A stretch of 16,804 bases of DNA from an uncultured Clostridia bacterium (GTDB lineage Bacteria; Bacillota; Clostridia; Peptostreptococcales; Anaerovoracaceae): positions 1 through 16,804 of the forward strand of contig CALFUG010000217.1 in assembly GCA_937928455.1 (NCBI GenBank), in the 5' to 3' direction. Shown here piece by piece: positions 1-7,681 of this stretch. The position numbers and the translations under genes were made by a program. The notes under the pieces are model-generated. The model searched no databases. It had not been told where the DNA came from and worked only from the letters and a program-made list of their open reading frames with translations. How positions within the stretch are numbered: position 1 is the stretch's first letter; each line of letters opens with the position of its first letter.

Positions 1-27
1 TACTACCATCAACAAAGGAGGTCTATC

Positions 28-957
28 ATGGCTCTGGTCACATCTTCAGAAATGTTTGCAAAGGCTTTGACAAGCGATTATGCAGTGGGTGCATTCAATG
101 TGAATAACATGGAAATCATCCAGGGAATCGTGGATGCCGCTAAGGAGGAGAATGCTCCCCTGATTTTGCAGGTTTCCGCCGGCGCTCGTAAGTATGCCCG
201 TCCTGCATATCTGGTAAAACTGGTAGAAGCCGCCATTCTGGATACCGGTTTGGACATCGTATTGCATTTGGATCATGGAGAGGATTTTGAAATCTGTAAG
301 AAATGCGTGGATGACGGGTTTACTTCCGTCATGATTGACGGAAGCAAGCATCCCTTGGAGGAAAACATTGCCCTCACCAAACAAGTAGTGGAATATGCCC
401 ATGCCCACGGGGTGTCCGTGGAGGCGGAGTTAGGCAAGCTGGCAGGAATTGAAGATAATATCAATGTGGACGAACGGTCTGCCAAGTTCACTGACCCCCA
501 AGAGGCTGCCGAGTTCGTAGAACGCACCGGCGTGGATTCCCTGGCCATCGCCATCGGCACCAGTCACGGAGCATATAAATTTAAGGGGGAGCCCTATTTG
601 GACTTTGAGAGACTGAAGAAGATTCATTCTCTCATTCCAAAGACTCCATTGGTTCTTCACGGGGCTTCCACCGTACTACCGGAATTTGTATCTCTATGCA
701 ATCAATATGGGGGCGACATACCGGGAGCCCAGGGCGTTCCGGAAGAAATGATTCGCGAAGCCGCCAAGCATGGGGTATGTAAAGTAAACATCGATACGGA
801 TTTACGATTGGCCATGACCGCAGAAATCAGAAGGTATCTGCAAGACCATCCAGAGGACTTTGATCCCCGAAAATATTTAGGACCTGCCAGAGATGCCATT
901 CAAAAAATGGTAGCCCACAAGATAAAGAATGTGTTGAATGCTTCCGGGAAAAGATAG
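28..957 (+). CDS. fba: Class II fructose-1,6-bisphosphate aldolase
   Basis: This 309-residue cytosolic enzyme should cleave fructose 1,6-bisphosphate to dihydroxyacetone phosphate and glyceraldehyde 3-phosphate, or run the reverse in gluconeogenesis. It has the class II zinc-dependent hallmarks: HLDHG at residues 80-84 (catalytic Asp82, zinc ligand His83), VEAELG at 131-136, GTSHG at 177-181 with His180, and HGAS at 211-214 with His211. A late NIDTDLR motif lines the phosphate site. The start is firm because AAAGGAGG lies at 14-21, six bases before the ATG. Length and motifs fit the roughly 305-310 residue clostridial type. The related tagatose-bisphosphate aldolases share this fold and cannot be fully excluded, but a lone gene of this length is most likely the glycolytic enzyme. 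It is followed by a strong hairpin terminator and faces the end of an MFS gene. Its promoter lies left of the window. Confidence 0.95.
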   Translation: MALVTSSEMFAKALTSDYAVGAFNVNNMEIIQGIVDAAKEENAPLILQVSAGARKYARPAYLVKLVEAAILDTGLDIVLHLDHGEDFEICKKCVDDGFTSVMIDGSKHPLEENIALTKQVVEYAHAHGVSVEAELGKLAGIEDNINVDERSAKFTDPQEAAEFVERTGVDSLAIAIGTSHGAYKFKGEPYLDFERLKKIHSLIPKTPLVLHGASTVLPEFVSLCNQYGGDIPGAQGVPEEMIREAAKHGVCKVNIDTDLRLAMTAEIRRYLQDHPEDFDPRKYLGPARDAIQKMVAHKIKNVLNASGKR

Positions 958-994
958 CCCTTACCGAAGAAACACAAAAGAGTCATCTCACATT

Positions 995-1029
995 AAAAAA
1001 GTCCCGACGTTTCCCGTCAGGACTTTTTT
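995..1029. terminator. Bidirectional intrinsic terminator between fba and the MFS gene
   Basis: AAAAAAGTCC at 995-1004 pairs with GGACTTTTTT at 1020-1029. Inside, past one C-A mismatch, GACG (1006-1009) pairs with CGTC (1015-1018) around a five-base loop. The T run on each strand lets it end fba on the plus strand and the five-gene unit on the minus strand. The right arm lies inside the last codons of the MFS gene, whose TGA is at 1017-1019. Confidence 0.93.
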
Positions 1030-2390
1030 CTTGCCAGGGAAACGAACACTCCCAGAATGCATACAAAGATGCATATAAAAAATATACGATGGATGGTAAA
1101 AATCAATAACTCCGGCGGAGCTTTTGCCAGGGGTAAATCGCCCATATAAATCCCTACCACCACCGTTACCAACGCCATATTCAGACTGTGTCCGATGGAG
1201 CGCATAGTGGCCAGCACAGAAGCGGCCACTCCGTGATCCTTTGCCTCTACCGAGGACATGACCGCATTGGTATTGGGGGAAGAAAAGAATCCGAAACCGA
1301 TTCCGGTAACTGCCAATCCCAATATAATCCAAGCTAAGGAAGTGGTTTCCGTAATGAACAAGAAGAATCCCAAACCCAGCGCACAAATTCCCATTCCTGC
1401 CGAAGATAGTTTGAATGGAGAGAATCGGTCCGATAGCCTTCCTGCCACAGGAGATATCGCCATCATGATGACGGGTTGAGAAATCATAACCAAGCCTGCG
1501 GCTTGAGAATTGAACCCCATAATAAGTTGTAGGTAGATGGACATCAGGTATCCTACGGCAAAGGTAGCTCCGTAATTCAGCATGGCCGCCAGATTGGAAA
1601 AGGCAAACCCCCGATTTTGAGTAAATAGGCTTACCTTAATCAACGGCGTTTCCGCTTTTCTTTCCCACCACACAAAGGCGGCAAAGGTAATCCCTCCTGC
1701 CAGCACCATGTACAGCGCAATCCCCTGGGATCCCAATAGGGTAAATCCATAAATACCGGCTATCAGCGTAAATACATACAATCCATTTCCCGGAAGGTCT
1801 ACGGATTTTAAATCCTCACCACGGAATCCCTTTTGGTCCCCGGGAAGATTTTTGATGGCAACGATGCTGACAGATACCACCAGGAAAAATACCACCCAGA
1901 AAATGGAACGCCAACCTAAGTAGTGATTCAATACTCCTCCCAACACCGGCCCCATAGATAATCCCGCATAGGTGGCCGCTGTGCTGAACCCCAATACTCT
2001 TCCTCTTTGGTTGGGAGGAAATGCATTGATCAGAAATGGCATATTGGTGCTAAAAATCATGGCTCCACTGATTCCCTGAATCCCTCGTATTACAATGAGG
2101 TAAAGCATGGTTGGCGAATACACAGCCAGTAGTGAGGTCACACCATAAAACAAGAGTCCGGGGACGATAATCTTCTTCCGGCCCACCAGATCCGACAACC
2201 GACCAAAGGGCACCGAAAAAGCCGCCACCGTGAGAATATATCCGGTTACCACCCAACCCAAAAGGCTGGCGGGCACCATGAACTCTTCTCCAATGGCGGG
2301 CACCGACAAATTTAGGGAGCTACCCATAAAGGTAACGGAAAAGGAAGTGACTGCAGACACATACAATGCGGATTTTTGATGAAGGGTCAA
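1017..2390 (-). CDS. MFS drug-efflux type transporter, DHA2 (14-TMS) family
   Basis: A polytopic membrane protein with about fourteen hydrophobic segments, as in the proton-antiport exporters EmrB/QacA. The segment after TM2 carries the MFS motif A pattern GRLSDLVGRKK, and motif C (GPVLGGVLNHYLGWRSIFWV) lies in TM5. A second motif A copy, GRLSDRFSPFK, marks the second half. Substrate cannot be read from sequence; toxic organic cations or drugs are typical for the family. Two TTG starts compete. TTG at 2390 gives 457 residues, begins four bases after the pncB stop and has GGAAGGGACGG upstream at 2400-2410. TTG at 2423 would give 468 residues but has no visible ribosome site. I prefer 2390. It is the last gene of the uvrB-uvrA-eamA-pncB unit, and its final codons form one arm of the shared terminator. 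Confidence 0.88.
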   Translation of the reverse strand: MTLHQKSALYVSAVTSFSVTFMGSSLNLSVPAIGEEFMVPASLLGWVVTGYILTVAAFSVPFGRLSDLVGRKKIIVPGLLFYGVTSLLAVYSPTMLYLIVIRGIQGISGAMIFSTNMPFLINAFPPNQRGRVLGFSTAATYAGLSMGPVLGGVLNHYLGWRSIFWVVFFLVVSVSIVAIKNLPGDQKGFRGEDLKSVDLPGNGLYVFTLIAGIYGFTLLGSQGIALYMVLAGGITFAAFVWWERKAETPLIKVSLFTQNRGFAFSNLAAMLNYGATFAVGYLMSIYLQLIMGFNSQAAGLVMISQPVIMMAISPVAGRLSDRFSPFKLSSAGMGICALGLGFFLFITETTSLAWIILGLAVTGIGFGFFSSPNTNAVMSSVEAKDHGVAASVLATMRSIGHSLNMALVTVVVGIYMGDLPLAKAPPELLIFTIHRIFFICIFVCILGVFVSLARKKS

Positions 2391-2394
2391 AGTA

Positions 2395-3834
2395 CTAAAC
2401 CGTCCCTTCCGAGTTTTCTGCAATCAGATTCTGCTTTAAATCATATAACCGCTGTGACAAGTCCACATAGTAGAGCTGGGGTCGTTCAAATCGAAGCATT
2501 TCTTCCCATAATGCATCCACTTGCTCCTTGCAGTAATCTCGAATTTCGTCAATGGTGGGAAAATCGTACACACATTCTCCTTTATCGAAAAGGGGAACTC
2601 TTAAATTTTTAGCATAGTAGTCCGTGACCCATTGACGCTTCCATGGCGCCTTGGGATCGAATATTTCGAAGGGCTCTCCGTTGGGGCCATCTTCTTCATC
2701 CAACACAATCAGATCCGCCAGGCATCGATTGGTTTCCTTGCTATATAGACGATACAAGGTCTTAAACCCGGGATTGGTAATTTTGTCCACATTCTCTGAG
2801 ATTTTCATTTTGGGAATCATTTTCCCTTCCCGCTCGAGGGCTGACAGCTTATATACGCCCCCGAATACCGGGTCGGATTTTGCCGTAATCAACCGCTCGC
2901 CCACACCGAAGAAATCCACGCAAGCGCCTTGCATAATGACATCTCGAATAATGTACTCGTCCAGAGAGTTGGAAACTACTATGGTACAGTCCTGAAGACC
3001 GGCTTCGTCCAACATTTCCCGGCTTCTCTTGGTCAAGTAAGCAATATCCCCGCTATCGATTCGAATGCCCATCTTCTTGGGTTTCATTTCCTGAAAGACG
3101 CGGATGGCATTGGGAACACCGGAACGAAGCACATTATAGGTATCCACCAGGAGAACACAGTTTTCCGGATAGACCTCCGCATACTTCTTAAACGCTTCAT
3201 ATTCATTGGGATACATCTGAACCCAACTATGGGCCATAGTGCCCAGCGCCAGAATTCCGTGGTCCCGTTCCGACACAGTGCAGGCAGTACCCATGCAGCC
3301 TCCGATATACGCCGCCCTGGCTCCATAGATGGCAGCGGATGTTCCGTGAGCTCTGCGAGTTCCAAATTCCATCACACCGCGCCCCTCTGCTGCCCGAACA
3401 ATTCGATTGGCCTTGGTGGCGATTAAACTCTGGTGATTGATGAGCAAAAGTACCATGGTTTCCACAAACTGGGCTTGAATCACAGGCCCTCTGACGGTAA
3501 CCAACGGCTCATCGGGAAAAATAGGAGTCCCTTCGGGAACACACCACACATCACACTGAAATTGAAAGCTTCTCAAATAGTCCAGGAATCGTTCGTCAAA
3601 AATACCTTTTCCCTTCAGAAACTGAATGTCATCTTCCGTGAAATGCAACCCTTTCATATATTCCACCAGCTGCTCTACACCGGCCATGATGGCAAAACCG
3701 CCACCGTCCGGTATTTTTCGGAAAAACATATCAAAATAGGCGATATCTTCCGTCAATCCGGCTTCAAAATACCCGTTTGCCATGGTCAATTCATAAAAGT
3801 CCGTGAGCATAGTGAAGTTCACATTTTTCATCAT
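2395..3834 (-). CDS. pncB: Nicotinate phosphoribosyltransferase
   Basis: About 479 residues, cytosolic. It converts nicotinate, PRPP and usually ATP to nicotinate mononucleotide, the entry step of the Preiss-Handler NAD salvage route. Evidence is the family opening LLTDFYELTMANGYF-like segment (here MLTDFYELTMANGYF, residues 9-23), EFGTRRAHG at 156-164, and GTMAHSWVQ at 198-206, where His202 is the likely phosphorylated residue. LRSGVPNAIRVF and RIDSGDIAYL follow, forming the PRPP/product site. The frame stays open upstream to 3945, but the ATG at 3834 is preferred. Homology begins there, and it overlaps the TGA of the upstream eamA gene as ATGA, a classic coupled junction. A purine-rich GGGAAGG lies about 14 bases upstream, so coupling may matter for initiation. 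The length fits the longer clostridial clade rather than the roughly 400-residue enterobacterial form. Confidence 0.95.
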   Translation of the reverse strand: MMKNVNFTMLTDFYELTMANGYFEAGLTEDIAYFDMFFRKIPDGGGFAIMAGVEQLVEYMKGLHFTEDDIQFLKGKGIFDERFLDYLRSFQFQCDVWCVPEGTPIFPDEPLVTVRGPVIQAQFVETMVLLLINHQSLIATKANRIVRAAEGRGVMEFGTRRAHGTSAAIYGARAAYIGGCMGTACTVSERDHGILALGTMAHSWVQMYPNEYEAFKKYAEVYPENCVLLVDTYNVLRSGVPNAIRVFQEMKPKKMGIRIDSGDIAYLTKRSREMLDEAGLQDCTIVVSNSLDEYIIRDVIMQGACVDFFGVGERLITAKSDPVFGGVYKLSALEREGKMIPKMKISENVDKITNPGFKTLYRLYSKETNRCLADLIVLDEEDGPNGEPFEIFDPKAPWKRQWVTDYYAKNLRVPLFDKGECVYDFPTIDEIRDYCKEQVDALWEEMLRFERPQLYYVDLSQRLYDLKQNLIAENSEGTV

Positions 3835-4730
3835 GATGTTATTTCCAACCTTCCCTTCTCTCGAATCACCAAGGATCCTGCTATGATAACAATCACACCT
3901 CCCAGCAACTGCACCCATCCAATGGATTCCTGCAAAAATACCCATCCAAAAAAGGTGGCCGTTACCGGAAGAAAATTAGAAAACAATGCGGTAGGTGTGG
4001 GCCCCAGTATGGCAATGGCCTTCACATAGAGTAAGAACCCAATGCCGGCACTCACCAATCCCAAATACATTATGCCACCCAGAATAGCCGGTGTAAAGTC
4101 AGACCAAGGGGGCATATTGCCCAACGCAATGGGAGCCGATAGTAGGACGGTGCAAATCAGCTGATTCACCGTCAATGTCAGCGCGGGATAATCCCCCGCC
4201 AATTTCTTCGTCGCAAAATTGTAGATGTTCCAGCTTAGTACCGCAAAAAATGCCAAGAGATATCCAATAATCCGACCTTCCAGTAAAATCCGGAAGTCCG
4301 CCCCCACAATCAGGGCAATCCCCACAATGGAAATGGCCACCCCCACATAAATCTTCCCATTGGCTTTCACGCCATAGGCGACTCGCTCTATGAGAAAAGA
4401 GACCACGGGCACAAAGGACAATACAATGGTAATTAAGGATACCGGCATATAATGCATGGCCGAATATTCGCTCCAGAAATATAACAGCTCTCCGAATATG
4501 GCACACGCGATAAACAACGGGATATCCCTCTTCTGAAAGAAGGAAGTTCCATCCTTCCATATCTTTATGCCCAACAAGAGACACAGCCCCAGGAAATATT
4601 TCAGGAATATGATGGTCATAGGGTCCATCAGCTCCAAGGCGTGTTTGGCGGGAACGTATTCGTATCCCCACAAAATCACCACCAGGATCATCAGCAGGTA
4701 CGTTTTTCCTTTACTTTTTTTCTGGATCAA
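3831..4730 (-). CDS. EamA/DMT-superfamily membrane transporter
   Basis: An integral membrane protein of about 299 residues with ten hydrophobic segments arranged as two EamA repeats. The first repeat starts at the segment with LLMILVVILWGYEYVPAK; the second begins near the segment with IIGYLLAFFAVLSWNIYNFA and ends in GVIVIIAGSLVI before a short charged tail. Family members export or import small metabolites, and the substrate is not predictable from sequence. The frame extends to an ATG at 4808 inside uvrA, but the best start is TTG at 4730. It shares bases with the uvrA stop as TTGA, is preceded by GGTGA at 4735-4739, and gives the normal family length with no odd charged extension. Its own TGA overlaps the pncB ATG. 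Being coupled to a nicotinate phosphoribosyltransferase makes a niacin-related substrate a reasonable guess, not a demonstrated one. Confidence 0.9.
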   Translation of the reverse strand: MIQKKSKGKTYLLMILVVILWGYEYVPAKHALELMDPMTIIFLKYFLGLCLLLGIKIWKDGTSFFQKRDIPLFIACAIFGELLYFWSEYSAMHYMPVSLITIVLSFVPVVSFLIERVAYGVKANGKIYVGVAISIVGIALIVGADFRILLEGRIIGYLLAFFAVLSWNIYNFATKKLAGDYPALTLTVNQLICTVLLSAPIALGNMPPWSDFTPAILGGIMYLGLVSAGIGFLLYVKAIAILGPTPTALFSNFLPVTATFFGWVFLQESIGWVQLLGGVIVIIAGSLVIREKGRLEITS

Positions 4731-7594
4731 ACTCTCACCGCCGACTCTTCGTCGACTTCCTTTCCTAGAACCTTCTTCAGCCATTGACCCGTGTAGGAGT
4801 GCTTCCATTGCCGGGCCAGTTCCTCGGGAGTGCCCAAGGCAATGACCTGCCCTCCCATGTCTCCACCATCCGGTCCCATATCGATAATATGGTCTGCTCG
4901 TTTAATCACATCCAGATTATGCTCTATCACCACCAGCGTATTCCCGGAATCCGCCAACTCATCCAACACTTTTAACAACTTGGCCACATCATCAAAATGA
5001 AGGCCAGTGGTGGGCTCATCCAATATGTACAGGGTTTTTCCGGTGCTACGTTTGCTAAGTTGCTCTGCCAGCTTGATACGTTGGGCTTCCCCTCCGGAAA
5101 GCTGGGTAGACGGTTGACCTAATTTGATGTACCCAAGACCCACCTGCTTCAGTGTCTTTAGTTTGCGATAGATAGCCGGCTGGTTTTCAAAGAACTCCAG
5201 TGCTTGGTTCACCGTCATATCCAACACATCAAAGATGCTTTTCCCCTTGAATTTAACTTCTAATGTCTCCCGGTTATAGCGCTTCCCGTGACAAACCTCA
5301 CAGGGCACGTACACATCCGGCAGGAAGTGCATCTCTATTTTTATAATCCCATCACCAGAGCAGGCCTCACAACGGCCTCCCTTCACGTTAAAGCTGAAAC
5401 GGCCTTTGCCGTAGCCTCTCATCTTGGCCTCCGGAAGATCCGCAAAAAGATCCCGAATATTGGTGAAGACTCCCGTATAAGTGGCCGGATTAGACCGGGG
5501 TGTTCTGCCGATGGGCGATTGATCAATATCAATGACTTTGTCAATATGCTCCAGTCCTTCTATTCTCTCATGCTTTCCCGGTTTGTCTTTGGAATGATAT
5601 AACCGGGAGGCGGCCGCTTTATAAAGAACATGGTTCACCAGGCTGCTTTTCCCCGAGCCGGATACGCCGGTGACACAGATGAATTTTCCCAAAGGGAATT
5701 CTACATCGGTTTTCTTCAGGTTGTTCTCCTCAGCGCCCATGACCCACAGGCTTTCCCCGTTTCCATTTCTCCTTGTCGAGGGAACAGAAATGGATTTTTC
5801 CCCTCGAAGATATTTCCCGGTGATGGACCGCGGAGCCGCTTTAATGTCATCCACCGTTCCCTGGGCCACCAAATGTCCCCCTTGCACTCCGGCGCCGGGA
5901 CCAATATCGATGATATGGTCTGCCGCATAAATGGTTTCTTCATCGTGCTCCACCACCAATAATGTATTGCCAATATCCGTTAGGTGGCGAAGGGTGCCCA
6001 ATAATCGGGCATTGTCCTTCTGGTGCAGGCCAATACTGGGCTCATCCAGAATATATAGTACACCCACCAATCCCGAACCAATTTGGGTGGCCAGCCGAAT
6101 TCGCTGGGACTCTCCCCCGGATAGGGAACCGGCAGCCCGGGATAAGGTCAAATAATCCAACCCCACATCTGCCAGGAAGGTGAGTCGTGCGTTGATTTCT
6201 TTTCGGATTTGATGCGCAATCATTTCTTGTTGAGGCCTGAGGGTGAGATTCTCCATAAAGGCTTTTAAATGCTTCACCGCCATATCGGAAATTTCAGCAA
6301 TATTCTTTTCCCCCACAGTGACAGCCAGTACCTCCGGCTTCAACCGTTTCCCCTGACACACAGGACAAACCGAGGTACTCATAAATGCTTCCATTTTCTC
6401 CTTGATATAGGTGGAGTTGGTTTCACGATACCGCCTCTCCAGATTGGGAAGAATTCCTTCAAAGGGGTGATCCCGATAGGAGCGGCTTCCCGTATTCCGG
6501 CTCTCGTAATAGTATTTTAAATGGCGGTCTCCTGTCCCATAGAGCAGCTCTTCCTTAAACTCTGTCGGTAAATCTTTGTAAGAGGTATTACGAATATCCA
6601 CCTTGTGGTCCCTGGCCAATGCATCAATCATCTGACGATAAAATCCGGAGAATTCCATGGATGCAAAAATCTTGGATAAAGCGCCATCTACAATGGATTC
6701 ATCTTGCTCTGTAATAATCAGGTCCGGGTCAATTTTTTGCGTAAATCCCAGCCCATCGCAATGGGGGCAGGCACCAAAGGGAGTGTTAAAGGAAAACATT
6801 CTGGGTTCCAACTCCTCCAAGGTGACTCCATGGTCCGGGCATGCCAGCTTGGTGGAAAACAGTCTTTCCTCTCCTTCATCGGTGAGGACATTCACCAACC
6901 CCTCTCCGTGGTGAATGGCCAGTTCCACTCCTTCTGCCAGGCGACTTCCCACCCCTTCCTTTACTGCAATTCGATCCACTACAATTTCAATGGTGTGTTT
7001 GAAATTCTTTTCCAGAAGAATGGTATCATCCGTCAGAGAATAGATAGTCCCATCCACCCGTACCCTGGTGAATCCTTCCCGGGAAACCCTTTCCAATATT
7101 TTTTCGTGAGTGCCCTTTCGTTGCCGCACCAGCGGGGCCAGAATCATGATACGAGTTCCTTGGGGATATTCCTTGATATGATCCACAATCTGGTCTACTG
7201 ACTGGCTGGTAATCTCGATTCCACAGATGGGGCAGTGGGGAATCCCCACTCGAGCATACAGCAATCTTAAGTAATCGTGAATTTCCGTCACGGTACCTAC
7301 GGTGGATCGCGGGTTTCGGCTGGTGGTTTTTTGATCGATGGCAATGGTGGGAGATAGCCCATCAATGGACTCTACATCCGGCTTTTCCATTTGTCCCAGG
7401 AACTGCCGGGCATAGGAGGAAAGGCTTTCCATATATCGGCGCTGTCCCTCTGCGTAGATGGTGTCAAATGCCAGAGAAGATTTCCCCGATCCGGACAGGC
7501 CGGTAATGACCACCATCTTGTCCCGGGGAATGGTCAAATCGATATTGGCCAAATTGTGTTCGTTGGCCCCTTTTATGATAATTTCGTTCGCCAT
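4727..7594 (-). CDS. uvrA: Excinuclease ABC subunit A
   Basis: The 955-residue damage-recognition ATPase of nucleotide excision repair. It dimerises and loads UvrB at bulky lesions. Two ABC ATPase halves are visible. The first has Walker A GLSGSGKSS at residues 32-40 and, later, signature LSGGESQRIRLA and YILDEPSIGLH. The second has Walker A GVSGSGKSS near residue 641, then LSGGEAQRIKLA and YILDEPTTGLH. Zinc modules are present: CPICG near residue 120, CPDH (252-255) with CPHC (276-279), CPVC in mid protein, and CEAC/CEVC in the second half. The 252-255 module carries His where Cys is common. Length is normal. The ATG at 7594 has AAGGAG four bases upstream. It lies 87 bases after uvrB in the same unit, and its TGA overlaps the eamA start. 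uvrC is not in the window. Confidence 0.98.
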   Translation of the reverse strand: MANEIIIKGANEHNLANIDLTIPRDKMVVITGLSGSGKSSLAFDTIYAEGQRRYMESLSSYARQFLGQMEKPDVESIDGLSPTIAIDQKTTSRNPRSTVGTVTEIHDYLRLLYARVGIPHCPICGIEITSQSVDQIVDHIKEYPQGTRIMILAPLVRQRKGTHEKILERVSREGFTRVRVDGTIYSLTDDTILLEKNFKHTIEIVVDRIAVKEGVGSRLAEGVELAIHHGEGLVNVLTDEGEERLFSTKLACPDHGVTLEELEPRMFSFNTPFGACPHCDGLGFTQKIDPDLIITEQDESIVDGALSKIFASMEFSGFYRQMIDALARDHKVDIRNTSYKDLPTEFKEELLYGTGDRHLKYYYESRNTGSRSYRDHPFEGILPNLERRYRETNSTYIKEKMEAFMSTSVCPVCQGKRLKPEVLAVTVGEKNIAEISDMAVKHLKAFMENLTLRPQQEMIAHQIRKEINARLTFLADVGLDYLTLSRAAGSLSGGESQRIRLATQIGSGLVGVLYILDEPSIGLHQKDNARLLGTLRHLTDIGNTLLVVEHDEETIYAADHIIDIGPGAGVQGGHLVAQGTVDDIKAAPRSITGKYLRGEKSISVPSTRRNGNGESLWVMGAEENNLKKTDVEFPLGKFICVTGVSGSGKSSLVNHVLYKAAASRLYHSKDKPGKHERIEGLEHIDKVIDIDQSPIGRTPRSNPATYTGVFTNIRDLFADLPEAKMRGYGKGRFSFNVKGGRCEACSGDGIIKIEMHFLPDVYVPCEVCHGKRYNRETLEVKFKGKSIFDVLDMTVNQALEFFENQPAIYRKLKTLKQVGLGYIKLGQPSTQLSGGEAQRIKLAEQLSKRSTGKTLYILDEPTTGLHFDDVAKLLKVLDELADSGNTLVVIEHNLDVIKRADHIIDMGPDGGDMGGQVIALGTPEELARQWKHSYTGQWLKKVLGKEVDEESAVRV
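4735..4739 (-). promoter_or_regulatory. Ribosome binding site that sets the eamA TTG start
   Basis: The minus strand reads GGTGAGAGT just before TTG at 4730. GGTGA matches the 3' part of the anti-Shine-Dalgarno complement (AGGAGGTGA) at workable spacing, inside the last codons of uvrA. The in-frame upstream ATGs at 4784 and 4808 show no comparable site. Confidence 0.65.
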
Positions 7595-7681
7595 GGTACT
7601 CCTTCTTTATGTGATGGCGGCTTCTGCATGTGCCCGGATACTCCCGGATGATTCCCAGTGTTCCTGGATGGGCTGTGAAAG

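Noticed and set aside
3835..3945. N-terminal extension of 37 residues on nicotinate phosphoribosyltransferase
   Set aside because: It is out-of-frame eamA coding sequence. The family's conserved start coincides with the ATG at 3834 and the ATGA overlap.
3433..4029. A 198-codon open frame on the plus strand
   Set aside because: It runs antisense across the pncB-eamA junction; both minus-strand genes are clearly coding.
7595..7681. A small gene or terminator in the uvrB-uvrA gap
   Set aside because: No hairpin with a T run and no credible small frame with a start are visible. The gap seems to be leader sequence for uvrA, with short GGAT-containing imperfect repeats of no clear meaning.
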